Assembly: GCF_900114605.1 (NCBI RefSeq)
Contig: NZ_FOTP01000011.1
Location: forward strand, 1-64,000
Length of the DNA: 64,000 nt
Origin: Bradyrhizobium sp. NFR13
GTDB lineage: Bacteria; Pseudomonadota; Alphaproteobacteria; Rhizobiales; Xanthobacteraceae
Direction: 5' to 3'
The first letter of the stretch is position 1. Each line of letters begins with the position of its first letter. Position numbers and translations under genes: made by a program. Below are positions 9,155-17,686 of the stretch, one piece after another. The notes below the pieces were generated by a model that made no database searches, had not been told where the DNA came from, and saw nothing but the letters and a program-made list of their open reading frames with translations.

Positions 9155-10390
9155 TTAGTGCTTTGCCTCATTGGCATACTTGCGCAGTTCGAGCCGCGCA
9201 ATGGCACGGTTGTGCACTTCGTCCGGACCGTCGGCGAGACGCATGGTGCGCATCGACGCATAGTCACGGGCAAGACCCGCATCGTCGGACACGCCGGCGG
9301 CGCCGTAAGCCTGGATCGCATTGTCGATGATCTTCAGCGCCATATTCGGGCCGGAGACCTTGATCATCGCGATTTCGAGCTGGGCAGTCTTGTTGCCGAC
9401 CTTGTCCATCATGTCGGCGGCCTTGAGGCAGAGCAGACGGTTCATCTCGATATCGGTGCGGGCTTCAGCGATGCGCTGCTCCCAGATCGAATATTCGATG
9501 ATCTTCTTGCCGAAGGCGGTGCGCGACGACAGCCGGCGCACCATCTTCTCCAGCGCTTCCTCGGCCTTGCCGATGGTGCGCATGCAGTGATGGATGCGAC
9601 CCGGACCGAGACGGCCCTGCGCGATCTCGAAGCCGCGGCCTTCGCCGAGCAGGATGTTGCTGGCGGGCACGCGGACATTGTCCAGCTTCACTCGCGCATG
9701 GCCGTGCGGCGCGTCGTCGAAGCCGAACACCGGCAGCATCTTCTCGATTGTCACACCCTTGGCATCGCGCGGCACCAGGATCTGCGACTGCTGCTGATGC
9801 TTCGGCGCGCTCGGATCGGTCTTGCCCATCACGATCATCACGGCGCAGCGCGGATCGCCCATGCCCGACGACCACCACTTGGTGCCGTTGATGACGTATT
9901 CGTCGCCGTCGCGCTTGATCGAGGTCTCGATATTGGTCGCGTCCGACGACGCCACATCCGGCTCGGTCATCAGGAAGGCCGAACGGATCTCGCCGTTCAT
10001 CAGCGGCTTGAGCCACTTCTGTTTGTGCTCCTTGGTGCCGTAGCGCATGAACACTTCCATATTGCCGGTGTCAGGCGCGGAGCAGTTGAAGACTTCCGAG
10101 GCCCAGCCGATATGGCCCATCTGTTCGGCGAGCAGCGCATATTCGAGATTGGTCAGTCCCGCGCCGTGGAATTCGTCGTCTTCATGCGACGACGGCGGCA
10201 TGAACATGTTCCACAGGCCTTCGGCCTTCGCCTTCTTCTTCAATTCCTCGACGATGGGGATCACCTTCCAGCGCTCGCCCTCTTCGTCCTGCTGACGATA
10301 GATCGGCACGGCCGGACGCACATGCTTGGTCATGAAGGAGGACACGCGCTCGAGCCATTCGCGCTGGCGGTCCGACATATTGAAGTCCAT
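9155..10390 (-). CDS. Acyl-CoA dehydrogenase family protein (ACAD10/11-like)
   Basis: A 411-residue FAD enzyme that introduces a double bond into, or dehydrates, an acyl-CoA. Family hallmarks are [15 protein letters not shown] (FAD and substrate binding), [22 protein letters not shown] and a C-terminal [16 protein letters not shown]. The ATG at 10390 follows GAGGA; a longer frame to 10429 has no ribosome site. With the kinase downstream it resembles the two halves of animal ACAD10/11, which break down 4-hydroxy fatty acids. The divergent TetR gene probably controls it. Confidence 0.9.
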   Translation of the reverse strand: MDFNMSDRQREWLERVSSFMTKHVRPAVPIYRQQDEEGERWKVIPIVEELKKKAKAEGLWNMFMPPSSHEDDEFHGAGLTNLEYALLAEQMGHIGWASEVFNCSAPDTGNMEVFMRYGTKEHKQKWLKPLMNGEIRSAFLMTEPDVASSDATNIETSIKRDGDEYVINGTKWWSSGMGDPRCAVMIVMGKTDPSAPKHQQQSQILVPRDAKGVTIEKMLPVFGFDDAPHGHARVKLDNVRVPASNILLGEGRGFEIAQGRLGPGRIHHCMRTIGKAEEALEKMVRRLSSRTAFGKKIIEYSIWEQRIAEARTDIEMNRLLCLKAADMMDKVGNKTAQLEIAMIKVSGPNMALKIIDNAIQAYGAAGVSDDAGLARDYASMRTMRLADGPDEVHNRAIARLELRKYANEAKH

Positions 10391-10540
10391 GGGGCGATCC
10401 TCTTTGTTTCTTGAAATCTTTGGCGGCACTGTTGTCCCGTCGCTGGATCACCGCAAGAGCAAAATTGTCTCTGCAAATGCGACACAGATCCGCGCGGGGG
10501 CGAAGGCGCTGAGCAGATGCAATATGCCATCAGGCGCACA

Positions 10541-10586
10541 TTGACATTTCCCGACGCTCAAACGATAGTTTCATACACGCGTTTGA
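10541..10586 (+). promoter_or_regulatory. Promoter and probable operator of the TetR gene
   Basis: TTGACA (10541-10546), a 17-base spacer and GATAGT (10564-10569) form a fair sigma-70 promoter facing the TetR gene. Over it lies CAAAC-GATA-GTTTC (10559-10572), which fits the PsrA-type fatty-acid repressor pattern (G/C)AAAC-N2-4-GTTT(G/C). A wider inverted repeat TCAAACG / CGTTTGA (10558-10564, 10580-10586) spans it. A repressor bound there would block its own promoter and could affect the divergent operon. Confidence 0.5.
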
Positions 10587-10646
10587 AAAGCAATCACCCC
10601 CGTTGCGCGCCCATTGCATGGGGCCATGTTGCTCAGGACTTTTGCC

Positions 10647-11318
10647 ATGGCAGCAGACAACACACGAACCGCCATCATCACCGCAGCCGAGCGGCTCTAT
10701 GCCGAACGCGGCTTTGCGGATGTGACCATGCGCGACATCGTGGCCGCGGCGGACGTCAATCTCGCGGCGGTGAATTATCATTTCGGCAGCAAGGACGAAC
10801 TGATCGCCGAACTGTTCGTGACGCGCAGCCTCGCCACCAATCGCGAGCGCCTGCGTGAATTGAAGGCGGCGGAGGAAGCCGGCGACGGCCGCGCCGATAT
10901 CAATGCGATCTTTGCCGCCCTCGTGGGCCCGACACTGCGCGGCTGCCTCGGTCCGGAAAAGCAGCGCTCGGACGCCGCGCGCTTCATGATCCGCGCCTCG
11001 ATCGAGAGCGTAGCCCCGATCCGCAAGATCAAGAATCGCGAGGTCGATCACCTCAAGCGCTTCGCCGCGGCGATGCGCCGGTCCCTGCCCGATCAGGACC
11101 CCGCCGACATCTTCTGGGCGCTGCATTTCGCGCTGGCCATGGCGCACCAGACCATCCGCGACAGCGAACGCCTGACGCGCATGTCCGACGGGCTGTGCGA
11201 CCTCAACGATGTGCAGGCGATCACCGATCGCGTGGTCGCGGTCGCGGTCATGGCGTTGACGGGGAAACCGGCCAAGGCCCCGCTGAAGGAACCGGCCAAG
11301 GCGAAAGCGCGCGCGTAG
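10647..11318 (+). CDS. TetR/AcrR family transcriptional regulator
   Basis: A 223-residue repressor. The N-terminal helix-turn-helix is AAERLYAERGFADVTMRDIVAAADVNLAAVNYHFGSKDEL (residues 10-50, quoted in outline: TMRDIV and VNYHFGSK are diagnostic). The C-terminal region is a ligand-binding helical domain. The ATG at 10647 has AGGA 9 bases upstream; upstream in-frame starts do not. It is divergent from the acyl-CoA dehydrogenase operon, and the intergenic palindrome suggests autoregulation, with an acyl-CoA as a plausible ligand. The C-terminus is Lys/Ala rich. Confidence 0.88.
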   Translation: MAADNTRTAIITAAERLYAERGFADVTMRDIVAAADVNLAAVNYHFGSKDELIAELFVTRSLATNRERLRELKAAEEAGDGRADINAIFAALVGPTLRGCLGPEKQRSDAARFMIRASIESVAPIRKIKNREVDHLKRFAAAMRRSLPDQDPADIFWALHFALAMAHQTIRDSERLTRMSDGLCDLNDVQAITDRVVAVAVMALTGKPAKAPLKEPAKAKARA

Positions 11319-11341
11319 CAGCGCCAACCTCCTCACCTGTC

Positions 11342-11454
11342 GTTACCCGCGAAAGCGGGTAACCTAGTAAACACCGACGGATCGTTCAGCACTGGCGCCG
11401 GTGTTTACTGGGTTGCCCGGTCCCGCCGCGCAACTGCGCGTCAGGCCGGGCAAC
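11342..11454. repeat. Compound palindromic intergenic element
   Basis: Three nested palindromes occur in a row. GTTACCCGC-GAAA-GCGGGTAAC (11342-11363) is a 9-bp stem with a GAAA loop. AGTAAACACCG / CGGTGTTTACT pairs 11366-11376 with 11399-11409. GTTGCCCGG / CCGGGCAAC pairs 11412-11420 with 11446-11454. It fills the gap after the TetR gene and may end its transcript. The CCCGCGAAAGCGGG core is a common REP-type motif in this group. Confidence 0.6.
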
Positions 11455-11533
11455 GACAGCGAGAGGAATCCGATCGTGCCTCTACCGCTTCCGCGATTCG
11501 CAGCGTATTCCGGGAGCGGATCGGGACCCCAGC

Positions 11534-12265
11534 ATGAGCGCACAGGACGCCATCGACTTCGTGTCGGACAATATCACGGAAGTGGGCACGCTGATGCGCT
11601 CGCTGTCCGGCCGCTATGAGGGCATCTTCGGCAATCTGCGCGCCGCCTATGGCGTCGCCTTCGAACAGGCCGGCAGCATCGCGGACGCCGCCCGCGACGC
11701 GTCCGCCATTGCGGACGCCGCCACCGCAAGTTTTCGCGACAACATCCCGAACCAGCCGGGCAATGCCTGCAGCAGCGGCTGCGCCGCCTGCTGTCATCTC
11801 TACGTCCAGGTGCCGCCCGGCACGGCAACTGTGATGGCGCAGCATATCGTTGCGCATTTCACGCAGGACGAACGGGCGGCACTCCGCGCCCGCCTCGAAG
11901 TCGCTGCGGCTGCCGCACGCGATGCCGCCGACGTGATGAAACTTCGCATGCGCTGCGCGCTGCTCGGCGCCGACAACCGCTGCACGGTCTACGAGGTGCG
12001 CCCGCTCTCCTGCCGCGCCTTCACGTCACGTTCAGTGGCGCGCTGTCACGACGTGGTGTTCGGCGATGTGCCTGAGGGCACCGGTGTCGAACAGAACGCC
12101 GCGCATTTCCGCATCCACATGGAAGCGACATTTGCGCTGGAGCAAGCCGCGCGCAATCGCGGCCTGCCGGATGCGCAGAAGGGACTGGCGCAGGCGCTGC
12201 TGGATGAGATGACATCCTCGGACGCAGCGACCCATCCCGACCAGTGCCTCGCCGCGCAGAAGTAA
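11534..12265 (+). CDS. YkgJ-family cysteine cluster protein
   Basis: A 243-residue protein with the zinc- or iron-binding Cys pattern of the YkgJ family: Cys79, 83, 86, 87 (CSSGCAACC), then Cys141, 150, 160 and 171 (RCALL, NRCTVYEVRPLSCR, ARCHD). Residues 1-75 are an extra Ala-rich helical part without recognised function. Family members bind a metal cluster; some act in flagellin lysine methylation, but no such neighbour is seen here. No signal peptide. Function unknown. Confidence 0.8.
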   Translation: MSAQDAIDFVSDNITEVGTLMRSLSGRYEGIFGNLRAAYGVAFEQAGSIADAARDASAIADAATASFRDNIPNQPGNACSSGCAACCHLYVQVPPGTATVMAQHIVAHFTQDERAALRARLEVAAAAARDAADVMKLRMRCALLGADNRCTVYEVRPLSCRAFTSRSVARCHDVVFGDVPEGTGVEQNAAHFRIHMEATFALEQAARNRGLPDAQKGLAQALLDEMTSSDAATHPDQCLAAQK

Positions 12266-12385
12266 GACTGCAGGAACACGCGTGTTCCCGATCACCGCAC
12301 CGTGATGCAGGCCAGCGTAATCATCGCGATCCCCGAACGTAACTCTGACGGCACCACGCCAGAGCGTTACGTGAAAGGACGAAAT

Positions 12386-13000
12386 ATGAGAGCGTTTTCT
12401 GCTGTAGTCACCGGGCTGGGCATTGCCCTGCTGAGTGCAGCCACCATTCCGGCCGCAAGCGCAGCCGAGACGGTTCGCGTGCGCGGCACGGTCGAGAGTG
12501 TCGACGGCGCGAAGTTGACGGTCAAAACCCGCGAGGGCAATTCGACCGCGATCAAGCTGAACGACAACTGGAAAGTCACCGGCGTGGCCAAGGCCTCGCT
12601 CAACGACATCAAGCCCGGCGACTTTGTCGGCATCGCCTCGTTGCCCAAGTCGCGCGGCGGCGACGGCGCCCTCGAAGTCCTGATCTTTCCGGCGGGCATG
12701 AAGGGCACCGGCGAAGGCAGCTATCCCTGGGATCTGAAGCCGAACAGCACCATGACCAACGCCACCGTCACCAACGCCGTCAAGGACGTCGACGGCCGCA
12801 ACATCACGGTGACCTTTCACGGCAAGGAAAAGACCATCTCTGTCGCGGATAACACGACTGTCGTGACCTTTGCACCCGCCGCGCAGGCCGACCTGAAGCC
12901 GGGCACGACGGTGTTCGTGCCGTCGCAGAAGGCGGACGACGGAACACTTTCCACCGGCAACGTGGTCGCCGGCACCAATGGCGTCGTGCCGCCGATGTAA
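12386..13000 (+). CDS. Exported protein of two OB-like repeats (DUF5666-like)
   Basis: A 204-residue secreted protein: a signal peptide ends at about residue 27 (AASAAET). The mature part has two beta-rich stretches that read RVRGTVESVDGAKLTVKTREG and, later, VTNAVKDVDGRNITVTFHG, each followed by LKPGT/IKPGD phrases typical of DUF5666 periplasmic proteins. The ATG at 12386 follows AAAGGA. An imperfect inverted repeat (GTAAC-TCTG ... CAGAGC-GTTAC, about 12340-12372) lies just upstream. Function unknown. Confidence 0.7.
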   Translation: MRAFSAVVTGLGIALLSAATIPAASAAETVRVRGTVESVDGAKLTVKTREGNSTAIKLNDNWKVTGVAKASLNDIKPGDFVGIASLPKSRGGDGALEVLIFPAGMKGTGEGSYPWDLKPNSTMTNATVTNAVKDVDGRNITVTFHGKEKTISVADNTTVVTFAPAAQADLKPGTTVFVPSQKADDGTLSTGNVVAGTNGVVPPM

Positions 13001-13038
13001 AATGGCTGACGGCGCGACATCCGCACCGCCCAGGAGGA

Positions 13039-13206
13039 TCAGTCGAGCGGCTTGTCGTCTTCGGTCGAAGGCTCCGCTTCCGGCGAGCAGATGTCGCCGC
13101 CGCCGAACTGATCCTCCGGCGGCGGATAATCGCCAGGGATCGTGAGCGGGTCCGGCTTTTCGCCCGGATCTTCGGGCCCCTGCTCTGCCGGCTTGCGTCC
13201 GTTCAT
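13039..13206 (-). CDS. Small acidic, proline-rich hypothetical protein (55 aa)
   Basis: A 55-codon frame starting MNGRKPAEQGPEDPGEKPDP and ending EDDKPLD, with GGGAGA placed 8 bases before the ATG. It is rich in Pro, Glu and Asp and has a single Cys (DICSPEAE). No known domain is seen. The good ribosome site and position in an otherwise empty gap argue that it is real; such small disordered proteins are common in this group. No function can be given. Confidence 0.55.
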   Translation of the reverse strand: MNGRKPAEQGPEDPGEKPDPLTIPGDYPPPEDQFGGGDICSPEAEPSTEDDKPLD

Positions 13207-13363
13207 CTCGGTGTCTCCCTTTGCGAGCCAACGCTACCACGCGTGATCCATTGCATAAGCGCTTTTCCCGATTGAGACGACGGCTGATATCGCTCGGGTC
13301 CGTTGAACGAAAACACGTCCAGGACTGACCCAAGACCGACCGAACGGTCCTGGAGACGATGTC

Positions 13364-13732
13364 ATGAAGCGATTGCTGATTTTTCTTGTGCTGTTTCCCG
13401 CCGTTGCCACGGCGGCGTTCTACGTCGTGACCTACGTCCTGACGGGCGCGACGCAGGACAGCGGCACAGGGCCGGTTCTCATCTATCTCGTCTTTATCGT
13501 GCCCGGGCTGCTCGTCGCCCTGCTCGACTGGCTGGTCGCCAGATCATCCGTTCCTGCCGTCATCATCACGACGCTTCTGACCTACGGGGCAATGGTGCTG
13601 GTGATGGCCTTGCTACTTGGATGGAGCAAACAGGTCCTGGCGCTCGGCCTCATCTGTGCCATTCCGGCCGGCTTGTGTTCGTGGCTGTCCAGCCGTAGCG
13701 ACGACGCAGCACAGGCGTCGTCGCCGGCATGA
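13364..13732 (+). CDS. Small integral membrane protein, unknown function
   Basis: A 122-residue protein with about four hydrophobic segments (residues 3-27, 38-60, 66-86, 90-108) and a polar C-terminal tail SSRSDDAAQASSPA. GGAGACG precedes the ATG. It converges on the next gene, with a 9-bp hairpin (CGACGACGC / GCGTCGTCG, 13699-13723) inside the last codons that may help end transcription. I do not recognise the family with certainty. Confidence 0.6.
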   Translation: MKRLLIFLVLFPAVATAAFYVVTYVLTGATQDSGTGPVLIYLVFIVPGLLVALLDWLVARSSVPAVIITTLLTYGAMVLVMALLLGWSKQVLALGLICAIPAGLCSWLSSRSDDAAQASSPA

Positions 13733-13738
13733 CGCGTC

Positions 13739-14866
13739 CTAGCTCCGCGCCGCGATCAACTGCCGGATGAACTCCGGCGCCTTCGCGCTGGGAAGCCACC
13801 GCGTCACCGCGATCATGTCGGCATCGCGATCGATCCAGATCATGTTGCCGCCGGCCCCGAGCGCATAGACCGCCGTCTCCGGCGCAGCCTTGTTGGCATG
13901 CGGCCCGCGGTTCAGCCACCACAGGAAACCGTAATTCGGCTGCTGCGCAGACTGCGCCCACATCGCATCGATCCAGCCCTGCGATAGCAGCCGCTTTCCA
14001 TTCCAGTCGCCGCCGCGCGCCATCAACAGGCCGAAGCGCGCATGGTCCTCCGCGCCGATGAACATCCCGCCGCCCCAATGGCCGCCGCCCGGCACCGACT
14101 GCATCCGCTGGCCGTCGATCTCGACGAAGGAATTCTCATAGCCGACCCACTCCCAGTCCCTGGACGCGCCGATCGGATCCATGATGCGCGCACGCAGCAC
14201 ATCCGGCAGCGGCCGCTTGAACAGATGCAGCAGGCAGAGCGACAGCAGGTTCACGCGCACATCGTTATATTCGTAGAAGCTGCCCGGCGTTTGCAGTTCG
14301 CGCAGCTCGCCCTTGCGGCTGTTGTCGGCATTCGGCGCGACCAGACGGTTGTGATCGATCTGGTCCGGCTTGCCGAACAACCCGCCGCGCCATTCGCTGG
14401 TCTGCTGCAGCAGATGCCGCCAGGTGACCTTTGCATTATGCGCATCGGCGAACAGCGGCCCCGGCACGCGCGTGGCGACCGGCTCGTCGATATCCCCGAT
14501 CAGCCCGTCATCGACCGCGAGGCCCGTCAGCGTGGCGAGATAGCTCTTGGCGATGGAGAAGGTCATATCGGGTCGTGCGATCTCGCCCCACGCCGCCAAC
14601 ACGCGGCCATTCTGCAGCACCATGCCCGCCGATCCGCCGCGCTCGCGCACCACCCCCAGCACCGCGCTCCACGGCCCGGTCTCATTCCAGTCCACATTCG
14701 GCGCGTAGCGGCCGTCTTCGTAATAGAAGCCACGTGGCCACGGCGTTTCATTGGCCTGCGCGAAGGACACGGCTGCGGCGAGCTTGTCCGGGGCATAGCC
14801 GGCGGCGCGCGGATCGATCTTGTCCCAGGCGTTTCCGCTGGCCGGGAAATAACGTGACTCTGTCAT
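13739..14866 (-). CDS. Serine hydrolase, beta-lactamase superfamily
   Basis: A 375-residue class C beta-lactamase-fold protein, distinct from the one at 855. The nucleophile motif SxxK is SIAK (FSIAKSYLATLTGLAVDDG) near residue 104; the second motif is YND (FYEYNDVRVNLLSLCLLH). A Gly-rich SVPGGGHWGGGMFIGAEDHARFGLLM stretch lies before the C-terminal lobe. No signal peptide is evident. Family members include esterases, amidases and peptidases; the substrate is unknown. Confidence 0.85.
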   Translation of the reverse strand: MTESRYFPASGNAWDKIDPRAAGYAPDKLAAAVSFAQANETPWPRGFYYEDGRYAPNVDWNETGPWSAVLGVVRERGGSAGMVLQNGRVLAAWGEIARPDMTFSIAKSYLATLTGLAVDDGLIGDIDEPVATRVPGPLFADAHNAKVTWRHLLQQTSEWRGGLFGKPDQIDHNRLVAPNADNSRKGELRELQTPGSFYEYNDVRVNLLSLCLLHLFKRPLPDVLRARIMDPIGASRDWEWVGYENSFVEIDGQRMQSVPGGGHWGGGMFIGAEDHARFGLLMARGGDWNGKRLLSQGWIDAMWAQSAQQPNYGFLWWLNRGPHANKAAPETAVYALGAGGNMIWIDRDADMIAVTRWLPSAKAPEFIRQLIAARS

Positions 14867-14949
14867 GGGGTATCAAGCTCGGTTGGGACAATACGCCACG
14901 GTTATTGACCGGATAGGAGGCGGCGGCAACCGATTGCGGCGCGAGTGGC

Positions 14950-15060
14950 TTTGGGGAGCAAGCGTAGCCCTCATGAGCGCAGCGATATTCGGGGATTTGC
15001 CGACACACCCTACCCGCACATCGCAAACGCTCATGCGAGCTACGCTCGCTAGATCAGCCA
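14950..15060. repeat. Degenerate AGCGTAGCCCTCATGAGCG-type intergenic repeat
   Basis: The gap holds GCAAGCGTAGCCCTCATGAG, CGCAGCGATATTCGGGG and, inverted, CTCATGCGAGCTACGCTCGC. I associate this wording with dispersed intergenic repeats of Bradyrhizobium relatives (memory, unverified). No coding signal is seen in it. Confidence 0.4.
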
Positions 15061-15087
15061 ATATCGTAACATCGCGAGATGTTTTGC

Positions 15088-15456
15088 TTAGAACGGAATG
15101 ATCTCGTCAAGATCTCTAATAATTGAATCAAGCGCGGCGTCCGAACCCAAAGCCTTTCGGCGGGCCTGCTCAAAAAGCTCATGCATCACTTTATACGCTT
15201 CATGCCCACCCATGGTTGCGGCCAGATCAGTATCTGATATTTCCTCAATAACGTCGCCGCTCCCATTAACAATTCGAAGGTGGTAATCGTATGTATCCGG
15301 GAGTTCTCGCGAATTACTTTGCCGAAGCAGGACGCTATACTTCGAGAATGCTACCAACACGACAGATTGATCTGACGTAGGTCTCCATTCGAGTGAACCA
15401 CTCGCGGTTAAGGCTGCCAATCTCTGCACTAGTTGCTGATGTTTTCCGACGGCCAT
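15088..15456 (-). CDS. Hypothetical protein (122 aa)
   Basis: A soluble-looking protein (MAVGKHQQLVQRLAALTASG ... DEIIPF) with alpha/beta character and a charged C-terminal half. I recognise no domain. Its ATG lies one base after the stop codon of the upstream gene (TAACATG), so the two are almost surely translated as a pair. Codon use and GC content are clearly lower than the surrounding genome, suggesting acquisition. Confidence 0.65.
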   Translation of the reverse strand: MAVGKHQQLVQRLAALTASGSLEWRPTSDQSVVLVAFSKYSVLLRQSNSRELPDTYDYHLRIVNGSGDVIEEISDTDLAATMGGHEAYKVMHELFEQARRKALGSDAALDSIIRDLDEIIPF

Positions 15457-15457
15457 G

Positions 15458-15952
15458 TTAATTTCCCGTTTTCAGCATTTTGAGTTCTGTAAGTACCGCG
15501 AGAAGGTTGTCTATATCTACATTTACGGACGCGTTCATTTTCGCTGTATTTGGAGCAGCCTGGCCCGCAAGCGCCTTTTCAGCATTGTTCTCGAGTACAA
15601 TCAGATTTGAGAGGACCGTCTGAACCGCCGTTAGCTGACTTTCCGTAAGCTTTGTTTCGCCCGTTTTGGCGGTAACAAGAATACGGCGGATGGTGCCGTA
15701 ACGGTCGAGAAGCAAAGCCCAATCCGATGACCGGTGCATTCGCTTGAGTTCAGTCAGCGCAGAAATCGCGGCGGTGAAATCGACAACCGTATCCATCAGG
15801 CGGATACTGTCGCGGGCAGACTTAGCTGCGTTTTCGGCTCTCTCAGCGGCACCTTTTGAGCGGAGAACCCCTACGACTGTCACTGTAAAGCCAATCAATG
15901 ATACCGCGATTCCTGCGACGCCACTGAGATCCCCAATTCGGTTGATCTCCAT
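15458..15952 (-). CDS. Hypothetical membrane-anchored protein
   Basis: From the ATG at 15952 the protein has 164 residues: an N-terminal membrane helix (GVAGIAVSLIGFTVTVVGVL), then a long helical, probably coiled-coil cytosolic part (SKGAAERAENAAKSARDSIRL ...). The frame continues upstream to a TTG at 16090, so a longer product is possible. No family recognised. It is coupled to the 122-residue protein downstream and lies in the low-GC stretch beside tRNA-Gly. Confidence 0.6.
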   Translation of the reverse strand: MEINRIGDLSGVAGIAVSLIGFTVTVVGVLRSKGAAERAENAAKSARDSIRLMDTVVDFTAAISALTELKRMHRSSDWALLLDRYGTIRRILVTAKTGETKLTESQLTAVQTVLSNLIVLENNAEKALAGQAAPNTAKMNASVNVDIDNLLAVLTELKMLKTGN

Positions 15953-16094
15953 CCAAGTCAGAAACTGGGCATAAGAACTTGGGTCGGCCAACAGTCGCCC
16001 TCCGGTTGAAACTCCTATAATGCAACTTCTAGATTTGGCAAATGGTGTTACCGACAGATTGCGGCTTTGGCGAATGTAAGCTTGGATCAACGCT

Positions 16095-16430
16095 TTAAAA
16101 TTTGGACGGTCGGCGACCTAGACCGTCGAGGTATTTCGCTGACCGCCTAAACGCAGCCAGTTCACGCTCAGCCATTTCACGATGCTTGTCGTCGACAGCG
16201 TTCCGTACTCTCTCTTCAGGAATACCTATCAGCTTCTCTTCAGTCGAAAGCTCATCGCCATCATCATGGCGGCGGGCTCTTTCATTGGCATCACGACCTG
16301 GCTCGACCAGCCCCGCCAAAGCATCAGTCGCAAAAGTTCCTGCTGTAGCGAGAACTGATTCTGCTTCAAGGACTAAGAAGATTCCCGCAGAAAAAGTGCG
16401 CGAAATAAGCGCGCCAGCGAAAGATATCAA
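16095..16430 (-). CDS. Doubtful hypothetical protein next to tRNA-Gly
   Basis: An open frame with an N-terminal hydrophobic stretch (LISFAGALISRTFSAGIFLVL) and a charged, helical tail ending GLGRRPSKF. The frame runs back through the tRNA gene, so those residues are not real; the first plausible start after the tRNA is a TTG at 16430 with no good ribosome site. GC is low like its neighbours. It may be a real gene with an unclear start or a remnant. Confidence 0.35.
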   Translation of the reverse strand: MISFAGALISRTFSAGIFLVLEAESVLATAGTFATDALAGLVEPGRDANERARRHDDGDELSTEEKLIGIPEERVRNAVDDKHREMAERELAAFRRSAKYLDGLGRRPSKF

Positions 16431-16505
16431 AGCGACAACGCGTCCATTGACGTCGACCTGACACCGTTTACCTGTTGATTCACAGCTTTTTTGGGGATTT
16501 TGTGC

Positions 16506-16579
16506 TGGAGCGGGTGGAGGGAATCGAACCCTCGTATTCAGCTTGGAAGGCTGCTGCTCTACCATTGAGCTACACCCGC
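16506..16579 (-). tRNA. tRNA-Gly (anticodon TCC)
   Basis: The minus strand reads GCGGGTGTAGCTCAATGGTA at the 5' end, an anticodon loop CTTCCAA, GGTTCGATTCC in the T arm and CCACCCGC closing the acceptor stem. The 7-bp acceptor stem pairs 16573-16579 with 16510-16516; the discriminator base is T and CCA is encoded (16506-16508). Confidence 0.97.
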
Positions 16580-16741
16580 GCGCGGCATCAGGTAACACGT
16601 CGCGCGGCGGGTCTCAACCTCAAGTGAGGTCACATCCCCTGCCCGCTGCGACCGGCGGATTACGGTTGGATTTCAAGGGGATGGCGTGTGGACATGGGAT
16701 TTGCGGGTGAAGGCCGGCCGTAGATGCCGGGCCGCCTTGCT

Positions 16742-16882
16742 CGTCATTCCGGGGCGTATGGAAGCGGCGAAGCCGCTGAAATGCGAGCCCGGAATCTCGT
16801 GGTGTTTTGCGCTGTCTGGAGATTCCCATGCTGAGATTCTGGGTTCGCGTGCGCGAAGGCACGCCCGCGCCCCGGAATGACG
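16742..16882. repeat. Intergenic palindromic repeat, copy 2
   Basis: Outer arms CGTCATTCCGGGGCG (16742-16756) and its complement (16868-16882) are a perfect 15-bp inverted repeat. Inside are AGCCCGGAATCTCG and GAGATTCTGGGTTCGCG, matching the cores of copies 1 and 3. It begins about 160 bp downstream of the tRNA gene. Confidence 0.75.
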
Positions 16883-16949
16883 AACTTTGGGCGGCGAGAC
16901 AGCGCTCAGATATTTTTCCTATATCCCGTTGACAATATCCCTTTCTTGA

Positions 16950-17515
16950 TTATATTCCTCTCCGTCCGGCCCCGATGAGAGGAGCGAGCGCGATCGTCAC
17001 GTTCGCGGGGCTGGATGCGGTGGACGCCGGAGATGCGGCGTTACGCGGTTTGGGGGTGACGTCTGTCTTCGGGCAGGACGGATCTGCGCCAGCACTGCCA
17101 CTGGCAAGGACACGGCCGACCTTGAGATGGAAAGACCCCTGGACAGTGTGACGGACGACCAAATCGAAACGCGTCCGGCTTAAGTGCTTGAGGCTACCCT
17201 GTCCCTCCGCCCTGGGACACTAATTTTGGTGATGGGGCCGTTCGCCAAGGCAGATGTGCAGGCAACCGAAAAAACACCGCAGGCGGAACGCCGGGCACTT
17301 CGCCCAGCGCGTCCGAAAGTCCTGATGCACTCTATAGATTGCGGAAGACCGCATCGCATCAGGCCCAAGGGTGCAACGGGCACCCGGCGTTCCGCACGCC
17401 CTCTCGATTGAGGGTGGGAAGGAATGCGCAAAACTCGGACGCCATTGGCGCCGCGAGAATGCGAGCGCGTGGCTCTTTGAAATTTTGGAGATGCGATGGC
17501 GCACGGACGCCAGAG
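16950..17515. other. Non-coding gap with degenerate repeat-like sequence
   Basis: Between the tRNA and metQ no credible gene is seen: all frames are short, lack ribosome sites and overlap. The segments around 16975-17170 and 17370-17500 (for example GGGCACCCGGCGTTCCGCAC and CTCGATTGAGGGTGGGAAGG) resemble degenerate intergenic repeats I have seen in Bradyrhizobium-type genomes. This is recall, not a search. Confidence 0.4.
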
Positions 17516-17517
17516 GA

Positions 17518-17676
17518 ATCCCTCCCCCCGCGCGAAGCGAAGCTTCGCTAGGCGGGGAGGGTCGGCCGAGCGAAGCGGAGGCCGGGGTGGGGGTTGCCCC
17601 ACGTGAGGGCGCCGCTTGTGGCGCCCCCACCCGACCGGCCAAGCGGCCGGCCACCCTCCCCGCAAGGGGGAGGGAA
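17518..17676. repeat. CCCTCCCC-type intergenic repeat
   Basis: The block starts with CCCTCCCCCCGCGCG, contains AAGCGAAGCTTCGCTAGGCG and GGGGAGGG, and ends with CCCTCCCCGCAAGGGGGAGGG (a short stem-loop, 17654-17674). It is related in composition to the element at 3143-3254. It lies directly downstream of the metQ stop codon and may serve as its transcript end. Confidence 0.55.
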
Positions 17677-17686
17677 AAGAAGGACT

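Noticed and set aside
16431-16598. N-terminal extension of the 16095 frame (CSSMVEQQPSKLNTRVRF)
   Set aside because: These residues are the tRNA-Gly gene read in frame, a well-known false protein start.
16600-17686. Hidden gene or CRISPR in the 1.1-kb gap after tRNA-Gly
   Set aside because: Repeats are inverted and irregular, not evenly spaced direct repeats; frames are short and lack start signals.
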